A stretch of DNA of 64,000 nt from Phascolarctobacterium sp. ET69 (GCF_023336935.1 NZ_JAMBLR010000002.1:310001-374000), one strand, 5' to 3'; positions 42,727 to 51,858 are shown, numbered from the stretch's first letter. Notes: generated by a model not told the origin, from the sequence alone. Numbers and translations are program-made.

Positions 42727-44337
42727 ATGAGACGTTATGGATGGTGGTTATTTTGGGGCCTGGCGGCGCTGCTTTTGTTTTTTTGCAACGGGCAGCTGTG
42801 GATTACCGATTCCGTGGAATCGAATTATGCGCTGACGGCCAAAGAAATGGTTTTGAGCGGCGACTGGATTTCGCCGCAGATTTACGGCAATTACTGGTAT
42901 GACAAGCCGGTATTTTTTTACTGGCTTACGGCGGCAGGCTTTAAAATTTTTGGCTTTAACGAATTTGCCGCACGCTTTTTCCCGGCGCTGTTCGGCATGG
43001 CAGGGCTTTGGCTTCTGGTTTACGCCGCCAAAAAACTTTACGGCGAAAAAACTGCGTTCTTGAGCGGCGTTATTTTAATGACCAGCACGGAGTTTTTCCT
43101 CATCAGCAAATCGGTTATTACCGACAGCACGCTGTTTTTCTTTTTCAGTATGGCGCTGGTGTTTTTTTACCTTGGGTACAGCACGCAGCAGAAAAATTAC
43201 TATTACGGAATGTATACAGGCATGGCGCTGGCAACCTTAACCAAAGGGCCGATAGGCTTTTTGCTGCCGGGGCTTATTATGGTGCTGTTTCTGGTTTTTA
43301 CCCGCGGCTGGCGCGAAATTAAAAACATGAAGGTTTTCAGCGGCGGGCTGCTGTTCTTTTTAATTGCCGCACCGTGGTATGTGGCTATGTATAATTTGCA
43401 CGGCAGCGCGTTTATAGACCAGTTCTTCGGCACGCATAATTTTTTGCGCGCCACTGTTTCCGAGCATCCGCGCGATAACGTGTTTTACTATTATACTCTG
43501 GTGCTGCTTCTGGCACTCTTTCCGTGGAGCGGGCTGCTGCCGCGCTTTTTGTGGCGCACCCTGCGGGAAGACGGCAAATGGCGCAGGCCGGATGAAAAAA
43601 CTGGCTTTCTGCTCATCTGGGCGGCAACGGTGTTCTTTTTCTTCCAGAACATGGCAACCAAGTATTTAACTTATACCTACCCAATGCTGTTTCCGCTGGC
43701 ATTGCTTTTGGGCAAATACCTGTCGGAAAAGAAATGGAACGCCGTAACGGCAGGCACTTTAATTGTGCGCGACCTTATTTACATTGCTTTGTTTGGCGGC
43801 GCGCTGTGGTGCTGGTGGAACAGTATCATCAGCATTGGTACGGTAATTTTAATCGGTGCGGCGGTGCTTGCCGTTATCGGTATCAGCTGGATAAGCATCA
43901 GTCTTGAAAACGGGCTTACGGCCGCAGGCGTTATCGCTGTAACGGCGCTTGCCTTTAACCTGCTGCTTATTAACGAAGTGGCAGTGCCGTTCAGCAGCCT
44001 GCGTTCCGATAAGGAAATTGGGCTGGAACTTGCACAGAGCTACCGTGCGGTTGATGAAATTGGCGTGTATGGCAAATATTCCACGTCGGCAGTGTTCTAT
44101 TCCGGCAAAAAAATTATTAAGCTGGTGCCCGATGAAGACCTGGCAAACTTTGCGCCCAAAGCGTACAGCTGGAAGGTAAAAAACGTAATGCCCTTTGAAG
44201 GCATTAACTCGTTCGGCAGGCGCGGGCAGCTGCTTTTGGTAAAAAAGAACGAAGCCGGCAAATTTTTAAACGGCAGTAACGGCAAATGGCTGGTAACCGG
44301 CGAAAAAGGCGGCTGGTATATTTTAAAAAGCGCCTGA
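42727..44337 (+). CDS. GT39-family (ArnT/PMT-like) glycosyltransferase
   Basis: The 536-residue protein has at least ten membrane segments and an N-terminal catalytic loop TDSVESNYALTAKEMVLSGD, equivalent to the acidic loop of ArnT/PMT enzymes, then YDKPVFFYWL. Such enzymes move a sugar from undecaprenyl phosphate to lipid A or protein on the outer face of the cytoplasmic membrane. Position right after a two-component system suggests regulated envelope modification, as with PmrAB and ArnT; acceptor and sugar are unknown. Confidence 0.85.
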   Translation: MRRYGWWLFWGLAALLLFFCNGQLWITDSVESNYALTAKEMVLSGDWISPQIYGNYWYDKPVFFYWLTAAGFKIFGFNEFAARFFPALFGMAGLWLLVYAAKKLYGEKTAFLSGVILMTSTEFFLISKSVITDSTLFFFFSMALVFFYLGYSTQQKNYYYGMYTGMALATLTKGPIGFLLPGLIMVLFLVFTRGWREIKNMKVFSGGLLFFLIAAPWYVAMYNLHGSAFIDQFFGTHNFLRATVSEHPRDNVFYYYTLVLLLALFPWSGLLPRFLWRTLREDGKWRRPDEKTGFLLIWAATVFFFFQNMATKYLTYTYPMLFPLALLLGKYLSEKKWNAVTAGTLIVRDLIYIALFGGALWCWWNSIISIGTVILIGAAVLAVIGISWISISLENGLTAAGVIAVTALAFNLLLINEVAVPFSSLRSDKEIGLELAQSYRAVDEIGVYGKYSTSAVFYSGKKIIKLVPDEDLANFAPKAYSWKVKNVMPFEGINSFGRRGQLLLVKKNEAGKFLNGSNGKWLVTGEKGGWYILKSA

Positions 44338-44439
44338 CAGGCAAAACTTAACATTGTTTTAATATAAATTTCAGCTTTTGCCGTTACAATAAAATCGTAA
44401 AAAGATAACTTAAATTTGTTTGTGAATGGGGGAACAGCC

Positions 44440-44922
44440 ATGGATAATTTTTACCGCGCCAAAAGAACTGACAACGGCAGCTGGGTTTACGGAATTTACC
44501 TGCCGCTGCTGGACGGAGCGTGCATGATTCCGGACGACGCTGCAATCTGCGAGATGAGTAAAAAAGTAGATGGCGTTGACATAAAAGGGCATCTTATTGA
44601 AACAGTAGGCATTGAAAGAAATACGCTGGGGCTTTGCACCGGCGTGGAAGACAGCGAAGGCATGCCGGTGTTTGCAGGTGATTATGTACGGTTTAATGTA
44701 CCGGTTGCCAAAAAGCAGACGGCAGACAACGCCTGCGCGCATGACGTTGTGCTTATTGAAGAAACCCATGAAGGCTTCAGTGTGGCTGCTGACGGTATTT
44801 TTACCATTAACGCCGTGCAGTTTCTGGATAACCTGCGCGCCAACGGCAACGGCTTTACGGTTATCGGCAATATTTACGATAACCCGGAATTTGCCGAAGC
44901 GGCGCGCCACAACATAGCTTAA
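44440..44922 (+). CDS. YopX-domain protein
   Basis: The layout YRAKRTDNGSWVYGIYLPL, TVGIERNTLGLCTGVEDSEG, MPVFAGDYVRF and FTVIGNIYDNPEF fits the YopX family, which is found mostly in phages and prophages. Here it stands alone with a good ribosome-binding site (GGGGGAA) before ATG 44440 and a terminator after it. No other phage gene is near, so it is an isolated relic or a domesticated gene. Function unknown. Confidence 0.8.
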   Translation: MDNFYRAKRTDNGSWVYGIYLPLLDGACMIPDDAAICEMSKKVDGVDIKGHLIETVGIERNTLGLCTGVEDSEGMPVFAGDYVRFNVPVAKKQTADNACAHDVVLIEETHEGFSVAADGIFTINAVQFLDNLRANGNGFTVIGNIYDNPEFAEAARHNIA

Positions 44923-44926
44923 ATTA

Positions 44927-44960
44927 CAGGCGGGTGCGTTTTTTTGCGCACCTGCTTTTT
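44927..44960 (+). terminator. rho-independent terminator
   Basis: CAGGCGGGTGCG pairs with CGCACCTG across a T-rich loop, followed by CTTTTTG. Confidence 0.8.
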
Positions 44961-44977
44961 GTTTTGGGGCGGATATT

Positions 44978-45847
44978 ATGTGGATTTTATTTGCGGCGGC
45001 ATCGGCATTGTTTGCCGGGCTTTCTGCCATTTTTGGCAAATACGGCGTGCAGGGCGCCGATTCGGATATTGCAACTGCCGTGCGGACAATAATTGTGCTT
45101 GCTTTTGCATGGCTTTTGGTTTTTATAACCGGGGCGCAAAGCGGCATTGGCGGTATAAGCTGCCGCACCTGGTTGTTTTTGGTGCTTTCGGGGCTGGCAA
45201 CCGGCGCTTCGTGGCTGTGCTATTTTAAGGCGCTGCAAAAAGGCGATGTTAACAAAGTGGTGCCGGTTGATAAGTGCAGCACAGTTTTAACCGTTGTGCT
45301 GGCGGTACTTTGCTTTAATGAACCTTTTACTTTAATTACGGCAGCGGCAGTGGTTTTAACCGGCGTCGGCACGCTGCTGATGATAGAAAAAAAGCAGGTT
45401 GCAAAAAGCACGCCTCAAAATAAAAGCTGGCTTTTTTACGCCGCAGGTTCGGCAATTTTTGCCAGTTTAACCGCAATTTTAGGCAAAATAGGCATCGAAA
45501 ACATCAATTCCAACCTTGGTACAGCTATCCGCACGGCGGTGGTGCTTGTAATGGCGTGTGGCATGGTTGCCGTAACGGGCAAGCGCAAACTGCTGGGGAA
45601 GATAAAAGCAAAAGAAATGGTTTTTATTTGTTTTTCGGGCCTTGCAACCGGCGCCTCGTGGCTGTGCTACTACCACGCCTTGCAAAACGGGCTGGTATCG
45701 GTTGTTGTAGCGGTAGATAAATTAAGCGTGCTGGTAACAATAGCTTTTGCGTGGCTTGTTTTTGGCGAAAGGCTGACGCTGCGCAGCATGGCGGGGCTGG
45801 TGTGCATAGTGGTTGGCACGCTGCTGCTGGTGCTGCTTCCAGCTTAA
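44978..45847 (+). CDS. EamA-family (DMT) transporter
   Basis: Two evident repeats: FAGLSAIFGKYGVQ and FASLTAILGKIGIE open each half, and SGLATGASWLCY occurs in both. The second half ends with VFGERLTLRSMAGLVCIVVG. Substrate unknown. The GGGGCGGA ribosome-binding site is close to the ATG. Confidence 0.85.
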   Translation: MWILFAAASALFAGLSAIFGKYGVQGADSDIATAVRTIIVLAFAWLLVFITGAQSGIGGISCRTWLFLVLSGLATGASWLCYFKALQKGDVNKVVPVDKCSTVLTVVLAVLCFNEPFTLITAAAVVLTGVGTLLMIEKKQVAKSTPQNKSWLFYAAGSAIFASLTAILGKIGIENINSNLGTAIRTAVVLVMACGMVAVTGKRKLLGKIKAKEMVFICFSGLATGASWLCYYHALQNGLVSVVVAVDKLSVLVTIAFAWLVFGERLTLRSMAGLVCIVVGTLLLVLLPA

Positions 45848-45872
45848 CATAAAATACATACAGGCATAAATA

Positions 45873-45908
45873 AAAGAGGGCATATCCTTTGCGGTATACC
45901 CTCTTTTT
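45873..45908. terminator. bidirectional terminator between convergent genes
   Basis: AAAGAGGG (45873-45880) and CCCTCTTT (45899-45906) with further pairing inside; T-rich on the plus side, A-rich on the other. Confidence 0.8.
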
Positions 45909-45917
45909 GCTGTGTAC

Positions 45918-46379
45918 TTATTTTGTTTTTGCCAAATCGGTATCGCTGTCCAAAATTATGGTAACAGGCCCGTCGTTGTGTATTTCTACCAGCATTTCCG
46001 CACCAAATTCGCCGGTTTGTACGTTTACGCCTTTAGCGGCGGTAATGGCGTTAAATTCATCATACAGGCGGGAGGCAAGCCCCGGTTCTGCGGCGCCGCT
46101 GAAGCTTGGGCGCCTGCCATGGCGGCAGGAAGCGTACAGCGTAAACTGCGATATGGAAAGCACGCTGCCGCCTACATCCAGCAAACTTAAATTCATTTTG
46201 CCCGCGTCATCTTCAAAAACACGCAGGTTCAGCATTTTATCTGCCATGGGCGCCAAAACGCTGCTGTCATCATTCGGGCCAAAACCCACAAGTGCAACAA
46301 AGCCGCAGCCAATGCTGCCTTTAATTTTTCCGTCAATGGCAACACTGCCTTTTTTAACACGCTGTAAAACTAATTTCAT
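45918..46379 (-). CDS. dtd: D-aminoacyl-tRNA deacylase
   Basis: The 153-residue protein starts MKLVLQRVKKGSVAI and has both active-site blocks: SQFTLYA and, near the end, NDGPVTI (usually NSGPVT). It removes D-amino acids and glycine from tRNAs. ATG 46379 is chosen; a TTG at 46385 two codons earlier is also possible. The AGGAGG lies over 18 nt upstream, separated from the start by a GC-rich hairpin (GCGGC AGC GCCGC), which could bring the two together. The gene follows the hydrolase gene on the same strand. Confidence 0.9.
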   Translation of the reverse strand: MKLVLQRVKKGSVAIDGKIKGSIGCGFVALVGFGPNDDSSVLAPMADKMLNLRVFEDDAGKMNLSLLDVGGSVLSISQFTLYASCRHGRRPSFSGAAEPGLASRLYDEFNAITAAKGVNVQTGEFGAEMLVEIHNDGPVTIILDSDTDLAKTK

Positions 46380-46408
46380 TATCAATCTGCGGCGCTGCCG
46401 CTAACCTC

Positions 46409-47236
46409 CTATGCGTTGCATTTAGTAACAAAATCGCGCACTAATGTGTTAAATTTAGCTACTTCTTCATAAAACAGCATATGCCCGCTTTCCGTAAAGG
46501 CTTCAAACTGGCCGTAGGGAAGCTGCGCTGCAATGTGCTGCCCCTGTTTAATGCCGGCGGTAAATACCGGGCCGTCGGCGTTCATAACAATTACGGGCAC
46601 GTCAATGGTAGGCAGTACACCCGTAAAATCGCTGGAAAGGTAATCCGAATAAATTGCTGCCGAAATCCATGGCGGCAGTTTTCTGAATTCCTCAATTACC
46701 CAGTCTGTTCCGGCAGGGCGTTTGCCGTCTTTAAAAATATTGTTGGCAAAGGTTTCAAAATATGCTTCGCGGTCATAAGCAAGGCGCTGGGCAATAACGT
46801 TAAAGCCGTCCATGTTGTAGCCGTGCAGCCCCTGCGTATTCCAAGGTTCGGGGCTGAAGGGGAACGGCGTCATGTCAATCAGGCCAAGGCCTTTAATCTG
46901 TTCCTGCCCGAACTGGTCAAAATACGAAAGCACAATCGGCCCGCCCATAGACCAGCCCATAACAACGGCGTCTTTTAAATCGAGGTAGTTAATTAAGTCA
47001 TAAACATCACAGGCAAACTGTTTAATGGTAATGCCGTGCAGTCCTTTGGAGGAGTTGCCGTGCCCGCGCAGGTCAAGCGTAACAACGGTAAAATCTCTGG
47101 AAAGTTCATCCACGTTGCGCTGCCAGAAAACGTGCGAGCACTGCCAGCCGTGAATTAATACCAGCGGGCGCCCTGTGCCGCGCACTTCGTAATACAAATG
47201 GGCACTGTCGGCCGTATTAAAATAACCCTGTTTCAT
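46409..47236 (-). CDS. alpha/beta-fold hydrolase
   Basis: The 275-residue cytoplasmic protein has LIHGWQCSH (oxyanion hole), nucleophile Ser in VMGWSMGGPI, and an Asp/His pair late in the chain (VMNADGPVFT, SGHMLFY). Family members include haloperoxidase-like and esterase-like enzymes. The TAG stop overlaps the ribosome-binding site used by dtd, so the two are co-transcribed. Confidence 0.85.
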   Translation of the reverse strand: MKQGYFNTADSAHLYYEVRGTGRPLVLIHGWQCSHVFWQRNVDELSRDFTVVTLDLRGHGNSSKGLHGITIKQFACDVYDLINYLDLKDAVVMGWSMGGPIVLSYFDQFGQEQIKGLGLIDMTPFPFSPEPWNTQGLHGYNMDGFNVIAQRLAYDREAYFETFANNIFKDGKRPAGTDWVIEEFRKLPPWISAAIYSDYLSSDFTGVLPTIDVPVIVMNADGPVFTAGIKQGQHIAAQLPYGQFEAFTESGHMLFYEEVAKFNTLVRDFVTKCNA

Positions 47237-47340
47237 AATTACACCTCACAATCGTAAAAATTATTGCTACTGTAATACTTCGCCGTGCGCAGCAAAAAGC
47301 CTGCCGCCGCTGCGGATGAAAATTTTGCCTGCAAACAAAA

Positions 47341-47365
47341 AGGCATGGACGTAAAATCCATGCCT
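47341..47365 (-). terminator. terminator of the DAACS symporter gene
   Basis: AGGCATGGA pairs with TCCATGCCT; on the minus strand a T-run follows. Confidence 0.8.
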
Positions 47366-47384
47366 GAATTTTTAACTTGCTGTA

Positions 47385-48608
47385 TTAATGTACCAATTTA
47401 ACGCCGGTGCGCGCTTCAATATCTTTTTCGCCCTTGTCTACAAGGAAGGAAACTACGGCGTCGCCGGTGATGTTAACGCAGGTACGCGGCATATCAAGGA
47501 TACGGTCGATACCGGCGATAAGGGCAGAGCCTTCAAGCGGCAGGCCAACGGCGGTTAAAATCATGGTAAGCATGATAAACCCTGCGCCCGGTACGCCTGC
47601 GGTGCCGATAGATGCCAGTGTGCCGGTAAGCACGATGGTAAGCATTTGGGCAGAGTTAAGGTCTACGCCGTAAAGCTGGGCAACAAACAAAGCGCATACG
47701 CCCTGGTAAACTGCGGTGCCGTCCATATTAATGGTTGCGCCGAGCGGCAGCACAAAGCTGGAAACTTCTTTGGAAACGCCCATTTTCTGCACGCAGGCAA
47801 GGTTTACAGGTAAAGTGCCGTTGGACGAGCAGCTGGTAAAAGCAAGCAGCTGCGCCGGTGCAAGGCCTTTAAAGAATTTAAGCGGGCTGAATTTGCCGAT
47901 AACTTTCAGCATGCCGCCATATACAAATACAGCATGCAAAAAGCAGCCAAGGTAAACGGCAACGATAACTTTTAACAGCGGCAGCAGTACGGCCGGGCCG
48001 TTGGAAGCAACTACCGGGGTAATCAGGCCGAATACGCCAATGGGGGCAAAGTCCATAATAATGCCTACAATTTTGTAAGATACTTCGGCAAGGCCGTTGA
48101 TGGTGTTTTTAAAAGTATCGGCAGGTTCGCCAACCATGGAAATGCCAAGGCCGAGGAACAGTGCAAAAACGATAATTTGCAGCATATCTGCCTTAAGCAT
48201 GGATTCTATCGGGTTGGTGGGGAAAATATTAACAATAACCTGCATTAAAGGCGGTGCGTCTTTGGCGGAGGCAACAAGCCCTTCGGCGGGCAGGTTCATG
48301 CCTGCGCCCGGCTCAATTACACTGCCCAAAATAAGGCCCAGCACAATGGCAAAGGCTGTTGTTACAAGGTAGTAAATAACGGTTTTCATACCGATGCGGC
48401 GGATTTTTTTAATATCGCCCAGGCTGCACATGCCCATAACTAGTGAAGCAAAAACCATCGGCACGATTGTCATTTTAATCATGTTCATAAAAATAGCGCC
48501 GAAGGGGGCAATCCACGTTTTGGCAAATTCGGCCCCGTCTGCGCCAAGCAGCAGCCCGGCAACAACGCCAAGCACCAGTGCTGCCATAATTCTTGTTGAT
48601 AACTTCAT
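47385..48608 (-). CDS. dicarboxylate/amino acid:cation symporter (DAACS family)
   Basis: The 407-residue protein has the DAACS pattern of eight helices plus hairpins: KMTIVPMVFASLVMG, SSNGTLPVNLACVQ, the substrate and sodium site LPLGATINMDGTAVYQGVCALF and VPGAGFIMLTMILTAVGLP. It imports glutamate, aspartate or C4-dicarboxylates with sodium or protons. The ATG at 48608 has AGGAGG upstream; an upstream frame extension has no start signal. Confidence 0.92.
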   Translation of the reverse strand: MKLSTRIMAALVLGVVAGLLLGADGAEFAKTWIAPFGAIFMNMIKMTIVPMVFASLVMGMCSLGDIKKIRRIGMKTVIYYLVTTAFAIVLGLILGSVIEPGAGMNLPAEGLVASAKDAPPLMQVIVNIFPTNPIESMLKADMLQIIVFALFLGLGISMVGEPADTFKNTINGLAEVSYKIVGIIMDFAPIGVFGLITPVVASNGPAVLLPLLKVIVAVYLGCFLHAVFVYGGMLKVIGKFSPLKFFKGLAPAQLLAFTSCSSNGTLPVNLACVQKMGVSKEVSSFVLPLGATINMDGTAVYQGVCALFVAQLYGVDLNSAQMLTIVLTGTLASIGTAGVPGAGFIMLTMILTAVGLPLEGSALIAGIDRILDMPRTCVNITGDAVVSFLVDKGEKDIEARTGVKLVH

Positions 48609-48720
48609 TATAAAGCCTCCTAAATATGTAAAAAATATATTATAACAAATTTGTATTATATCAAAAAAATAATAAAAAACAAAATTGTATACAATATTTT
48701 TGATAGAGGAAGCCAAAATA

Positions 48721-48744
48721 AAAAAAGCCGCCGGAGCGGCATTT
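48721..48744 (-). terminator. terminator of the PAP2 phosphatase gene
   Basis: On the minus strand GCCGC and GCGGC pair around TCCG, with a T-run after. Confidence 0.75.
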
Positions 48745-49277
48745 TAATTTTGTTTGAAGCGGTGCAGCGATTTAATTGCAAGCATACTGCCAAACCAGGC
48801 TGTAACAATGCCGCCCAAAACATCAAGCGGGTAATGCACGCCGAGGTACAGGCGCGAAAAGGCAACCATTACAGCCAGCAGCATAATGGGCAGGCCGAAA
48901 AATTTGGGCAGCAGTTTATAATACACAAAGGCGCAGGCAAAGGCGGCGGTGGTGTGCCCGGAAGGAAAGGAGTAGCCCGAAGCGTGCGTAATGAGCGGAA
49001 TAATCTGCGGCAGCACCTCAAACGGGCGCGGGCGCATAACGGCGTTTTTTAAAATAACGTTGCTGATAAACGTGCTTAACATAAGTGCGGCAATGGTGGT
49101 TATGCCTGCGGTGCGCGTTTTGGAATTAAGGGCAAGAAGAATGCCGGTAAAAATCCAAAACCAGCCCAAATCGCCCAAAAAGCTGATGCCGCGCCAGAAG
49201 CTGTGCAGCGGTTCATAACGCAAAGCATCCTGTATGTAAAGCAAAAGGCGTGTGTCAAGTTCTGCCAGGTAAGCCAT
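48744..49277 (-). CDS. PAP2-superfamily membrane phosphatase
   Basis: The three phosphatase motifs are present: KNAVMRPRP, SFPSGHT and SRLYLGVHYPLDVLGG, among five to six membrane segments. It probably dephosphorylates undecaprenyl pyrophosphate or a related lipid at the outer face of the membrane. ATG 49277 has AGGAGG at 7 nt; the ATG at 49280 immediately before it is an alternative. Confidence 0.88.
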   Translation of the reverse strand: MAYLAELDTRLLLYIQDALRYEPLHSFWRGISFLGDLGWFWIFTGILLALNSKTRTAGITTIAALMLSTFISNVILKNAVMRPRPFEVLPQIIPLITHASGYSFPSGHTTAAFACAFVYYKLLPKFFGLPIMLLAVMVAFSRLYLGVHYPLDVLGGIVTAWFGSMLAIKSLHRFKQN

Positions 49278-49436
49278 CATTCTTCCTCCTTTCCGGCTGC
49301 GCCTTGTTTTTATTTTTCTTTATTATAAGTTTAACATATAGGGATTAAAATAAAATGAGAGGGGGGAGTTTTTTTCTTTTTTTGTTTTAATTCTTTGTAG
49401 TTATGTTATTATATTTTTATTTACGGCTTTATTCAT

Positions 49437-49465
49437 GTAACTTTTTGAAAAGACCAAAAAGTTAC
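49437..49465. repeat. hairpin 1 of the element
   Basis: GTAACTTTTTG (49437-49447) and CAAAAAGTTAC (49455-49465) are perfectly complementary. Confidence 0.85.
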
Positions 49466-49519
49466 CAAAAAGTCTCTGCTCCGCAAAAAACTTAACGGCT
49501 CAATATTAAATCAGTTTGC

Positions 49520-49588
49520 CACTTGCAGCGCCTGCGGAACTCGTTTGCTGCGCAAACTCAAACAGTCCTCGGCTATTGCTGCAAGTGC
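49520..49588. repeat. hairpin 2 of the element
   Basis: CACTTGCAGC (49520-49529) pairs with GCTGCAAGTG (49579-49588); the loop holds GGAACTCG and ACTCAAACAG. Confidence 0.85.
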
Positions 49589-49804
49589 CTTGTTATTTAA
49601 AGTTTTCGCCTGTTTTTTGAAAGTCGCGCTCCGCCCAAATTCGTACGTTGCTAATTTTTTAGTTAGATAGTATTGTTGCCGTAAGTTTTTATCACTGTAA
49701 TAATTGTAGTTTACATATATTTTTTATAATAAGCAATCGTAATGTATGATACAAAAACAAAGTATACTGAATTAAGCAGTTAAAAAGTACGGGTTAAGTG
49801 CAAT

Positions 49805-49911
49805 CGCGGCATTAAAAATTTAGCGGTATTTACTGAAAGAAAATAAAATTTTCCCGGTGTTTGAGCGCAGCGAGTTCAGTGGAAAATTTTATTTTTTGCT
49901 AAAGTGCCGCG
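49805..49911. repeat. hairpin 3 of the element, long stem
   Basis: Outer pairing CGCGGCA (49805) with TGCCGCG (49905), middle TTAGC with GCTAA, and a perfect 14-bp inner stem AAATAAAATTTTCC (49841) with its complement (49881-49894). Confidence 0.85.
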
Positions 49912-49943
49912 TTAAAAATTTTTTCAGCCGCAAAACTTTCTTG

Positions 49944-49971
49944 GTTCGTTCTTTGGTTACAAAGAATGAAC
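49944..49971. repeat. hairpin 4 of the element
   Basis: GTTCGTTCTTTG (49944-49955) pairs with CAAAGAATGAAC (49960-49971) with one G-T pair. Confidence 0.85.
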
Positions 49972-50193
49972 ATGAGTAATAAAGTAAATTAGAATGATAA
50001 ACCTTTAATCAAAGATGAATTGTAAATAATGAAGATAACATAAAAAGTAAATTAGAAATAATAAAGTACAATTAAAGACAAAACGTAGATAAAAACTACA
50101 ACCCTATGCTCAAAAATAAAAAACAAAATGCAGGTATTTTTTGCCTGCATATTGAATTATTACACGTTGAGTCTTACGGAAAGAGGTGAGATT

Positions 50194-51858
50194 ATGCTTT
50201 TAGGTATAGATGTTGGCGGCACTTTTACGGATGCCGTTTTGGTAGATAACGGTGCTGTGCATGCGCAGGCCAAGCGCCCTACAACGCACGGCGAGGTGCT
50301 GCGCGGCATACTGGCGGCGCTGGATGCCGTTATGGACGGCGCGGACGCGGCAAAGATTGAGCGTGTGGTTATAAGCAGCACCATTGTTACCAATGCGCTT
50401 ACGGAAGGCAAAACGCAGCCGGTATTTCTGGCAGTAATGACTGGCCCCGGCATGAACGTAAAGGGGTGTTTTCCGGTAGAACCTTATCTGGTAAGCGGCT
50501 ATGTTGACCACCGCGGCAAAATTGCAGCGCGTAGTGAGTTTAACAAACACTACGGGCTTTTGGATAAACCTTCCGGCGTGCAGGCAGCGGCAGTAAGCGG
50601 CAAGTTTGCGGTGCGCAACCCCGAAAACGAATATGTGCTGGCGCACGAATTAAAAAAGAGCGGTTATAAAAAAGTATTTTTGGGTTCGGAACTCAGCGGC
50701 GAGCTGAATTTTATCCGCCGCACCAACAGTGCTTATTTTGCGGCGGCGGTAGATAAAACCTTTGAAGCCTTTGGCAAGCAGGTGGAATGGGCGCTGAAGG
50801 AGCGCAATATTACCGCGCCGGTGCAGATTTTAAAGGCTGACGGCGGCACGCTGCCTTTGGAGGCGGCGCTTAAACAGCCTGTTGAAGCGGTATTTACGGG
50901 CCCGGCGGCAAGCGTGCTGGGCATTGAAGCGCTCGGCGCGGCGCCGGAGGGCAAGTGCATTTCGCTTGATGTTGGCGGCACTACAACCGATATTGCCTTT
51001 TGGGATAACGGTGAGCCTCTTTTGGCGAAAAAAGGCGCAATGATTGGCAAATACCCGACAGCGGTGCGTTCTTTCCATATGCGCAGCGTGGGCATTGGCG
51101 GCGACAGCGCTATAACCAAACTGCCGCAGGGCTTTAAGGTTGGGCCGGAACGTGCAGGGCGCGCGGCAGCGTTAGGCGGCGCGGCGGCAACTTTGGCTGA
51201 CGCGCTGATTGTGCTGGGGCTTGCTTCGTTTGGTGATGCCGGTGCTTCCTTTAAGGCTTTGGGCGCATTGTGCCACGAAGGCGAATCGCCTGAGATGGCG
51301 GCGCAGGCTGTTTTGGATGCGGCACTGGACGTTATTGAAAACGCCATTAAAGATATGCTGCACGAGTGGAGCATTCAGCCTGTTTACACGGTAAGCGATG
51401 TTTTAAGCGGCAGCGATTTTGTTCCGCAGCAGCTTGTAGGCGTCGGCGGCGGTGCGCCGGGGCTTATTCACGCGCTTGGCAGGCGCATGGGGCTGCCGGT
51501 TGTAATTCCGCCCGGCGGCATGGTGGCAAATGCCATCGGTGCGGCACTGGCAAGGCCGACAGTAGCGGCAAGCCTGCGCGCCGATACTACCGAAGGTTAT
51601 TATTTAATTCCGGAAAGCGGCAAACGGGAACGCCTGCCCAAACGCTTTAACATGCAGGCGGCAGAAGAAATTTTAAGCGCCTGGCTGCACGAAAAAGCAG
51701 GCGGCTGGCAGATGGAAAGCAGCGAAACCGAAGTTATCAGCCGCGAATATTTCCGCACGGTGCACGGCTATTATGATACCGGCGAAATTATTTACCTGCG
51801 CATGCAGCTTAAACCCGGCATTTTGTATAAAATTACCGGCAGGGAGGTGGCATTTTGA
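50194..51858 (+). CDS. hydantoinase/oxoprolinase (HyuA-like) family protein
   Basis: The chain starts with the actin-like phosphate loop MLLGIDVGGTFTDAVLVD and has a second phosphate-binding segment SLDVGGTTTDIAFW, as in HyuA and the N-half of 5-oxoprolinase. At 554 residues it is shorter than many HyuA proteins, and no HyuB partner lies nearby, so it may act on another substrate. ATG 50194 has AGAGGTGAG just upstream; the frame extension to 50128 has no start signal. It overlaps the following deacetylase-like gene. Confidence 0.85.
   Translation: MLLGIDVGGTFTDAVLVDNGAVHAQAKRPTTHGEVLRGILAALDAVMDGADAAKIERVVISSTIVTNALTEGKTQPVFLAVMTGPGMNVKGCFPVEPYLVSGYVDHRGKIAARSEFNKHYGLLDKPSGVQAAAVSGKFAVRNPENEYVLAHELKKSGYKKVFLGSELSGELNFIRRTNSAYFAAAVDKTFEAFGKQVEWALKERNITAPVQILKADGGTLPLEAALKQPVEAVFTGPAASVLGIEALGAAPEGKCISLDVGGTTTDIAFWDNGEPLLAKKGAMIGKYPTAVRSFHMRSVGIGGDSAITKLPQGFKVGPERAGRAAALGGAAATLADALIVLGLASFGDAGASFKALGALCHEGESPEMAAQAVLDAALDVIENAIKDMLHEWSIQPVYTVSDVLSGSDFVPQQLVGVGGGAPGLIHALGRRMGLPVVIPPGGMVANAIGAALARPTVAASLRADTTEGYYLIPESGKRERLPKRFNMQAAEEILSAWLHEKAGGWQMESSETEVISREYFRTVHGYYDTGEIIYLRMQLKPGILYKITGREVAF

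Larger units (their letters stand above)
49434..49973. repeat. palindromic intergenic repeat element (MITE-like candidate)
   Basis: The two ends are inverted, imperfect copies of each other: the left end starts CATGTAACTTTTTG, the right end read on the minus strand starts CATGTTCATTCTTTG, and both continue with ACCAAA- and ACCAAxAAAGT-type segments. Four hairpins lie inside. The loops of the second and third contain the same motif on opposite strands (GAACTCG...CTGCGC...CAAAC), so the halves are related. No transposase frame exists. It may be a mobile nonautonomous repeat or a structured RNA. Confidence 0.6.
49281..50193. other. long intergenic region without coding capacity
   Basis: About 900 bp with no open frame that has a ribosome-binding site. 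It holds the palindromic element at 49434-49973. Outside it, AAAGTAAATTAGAA is repeated at 49981 and 50044, and a hairpin ATGCAGG/CCTGCAT lies at 50128-50151. Composition is AT-rich. Confidence 0.75.

Noticed and set aside
49434..49973. CRISPR array in the palindromic region
   Set aside because: The repeats are inverted and unequal, with no regular spacing or spacers, and no cas gene is near.
50128..50151. Hairpin before the HyuA-like gene as a riboswitch or attenuator
   Set aside because: Only a simple 7-bp stem without a T-run on the plus strand; no known aptamer sequence is present.
50733..51374. Long minus-strand open frame inside the HyuA-like gene
   Set aside because: It is a shadow of GC-rich codons on the coding strand, with low-complexity Ser/Ala/Pro content.
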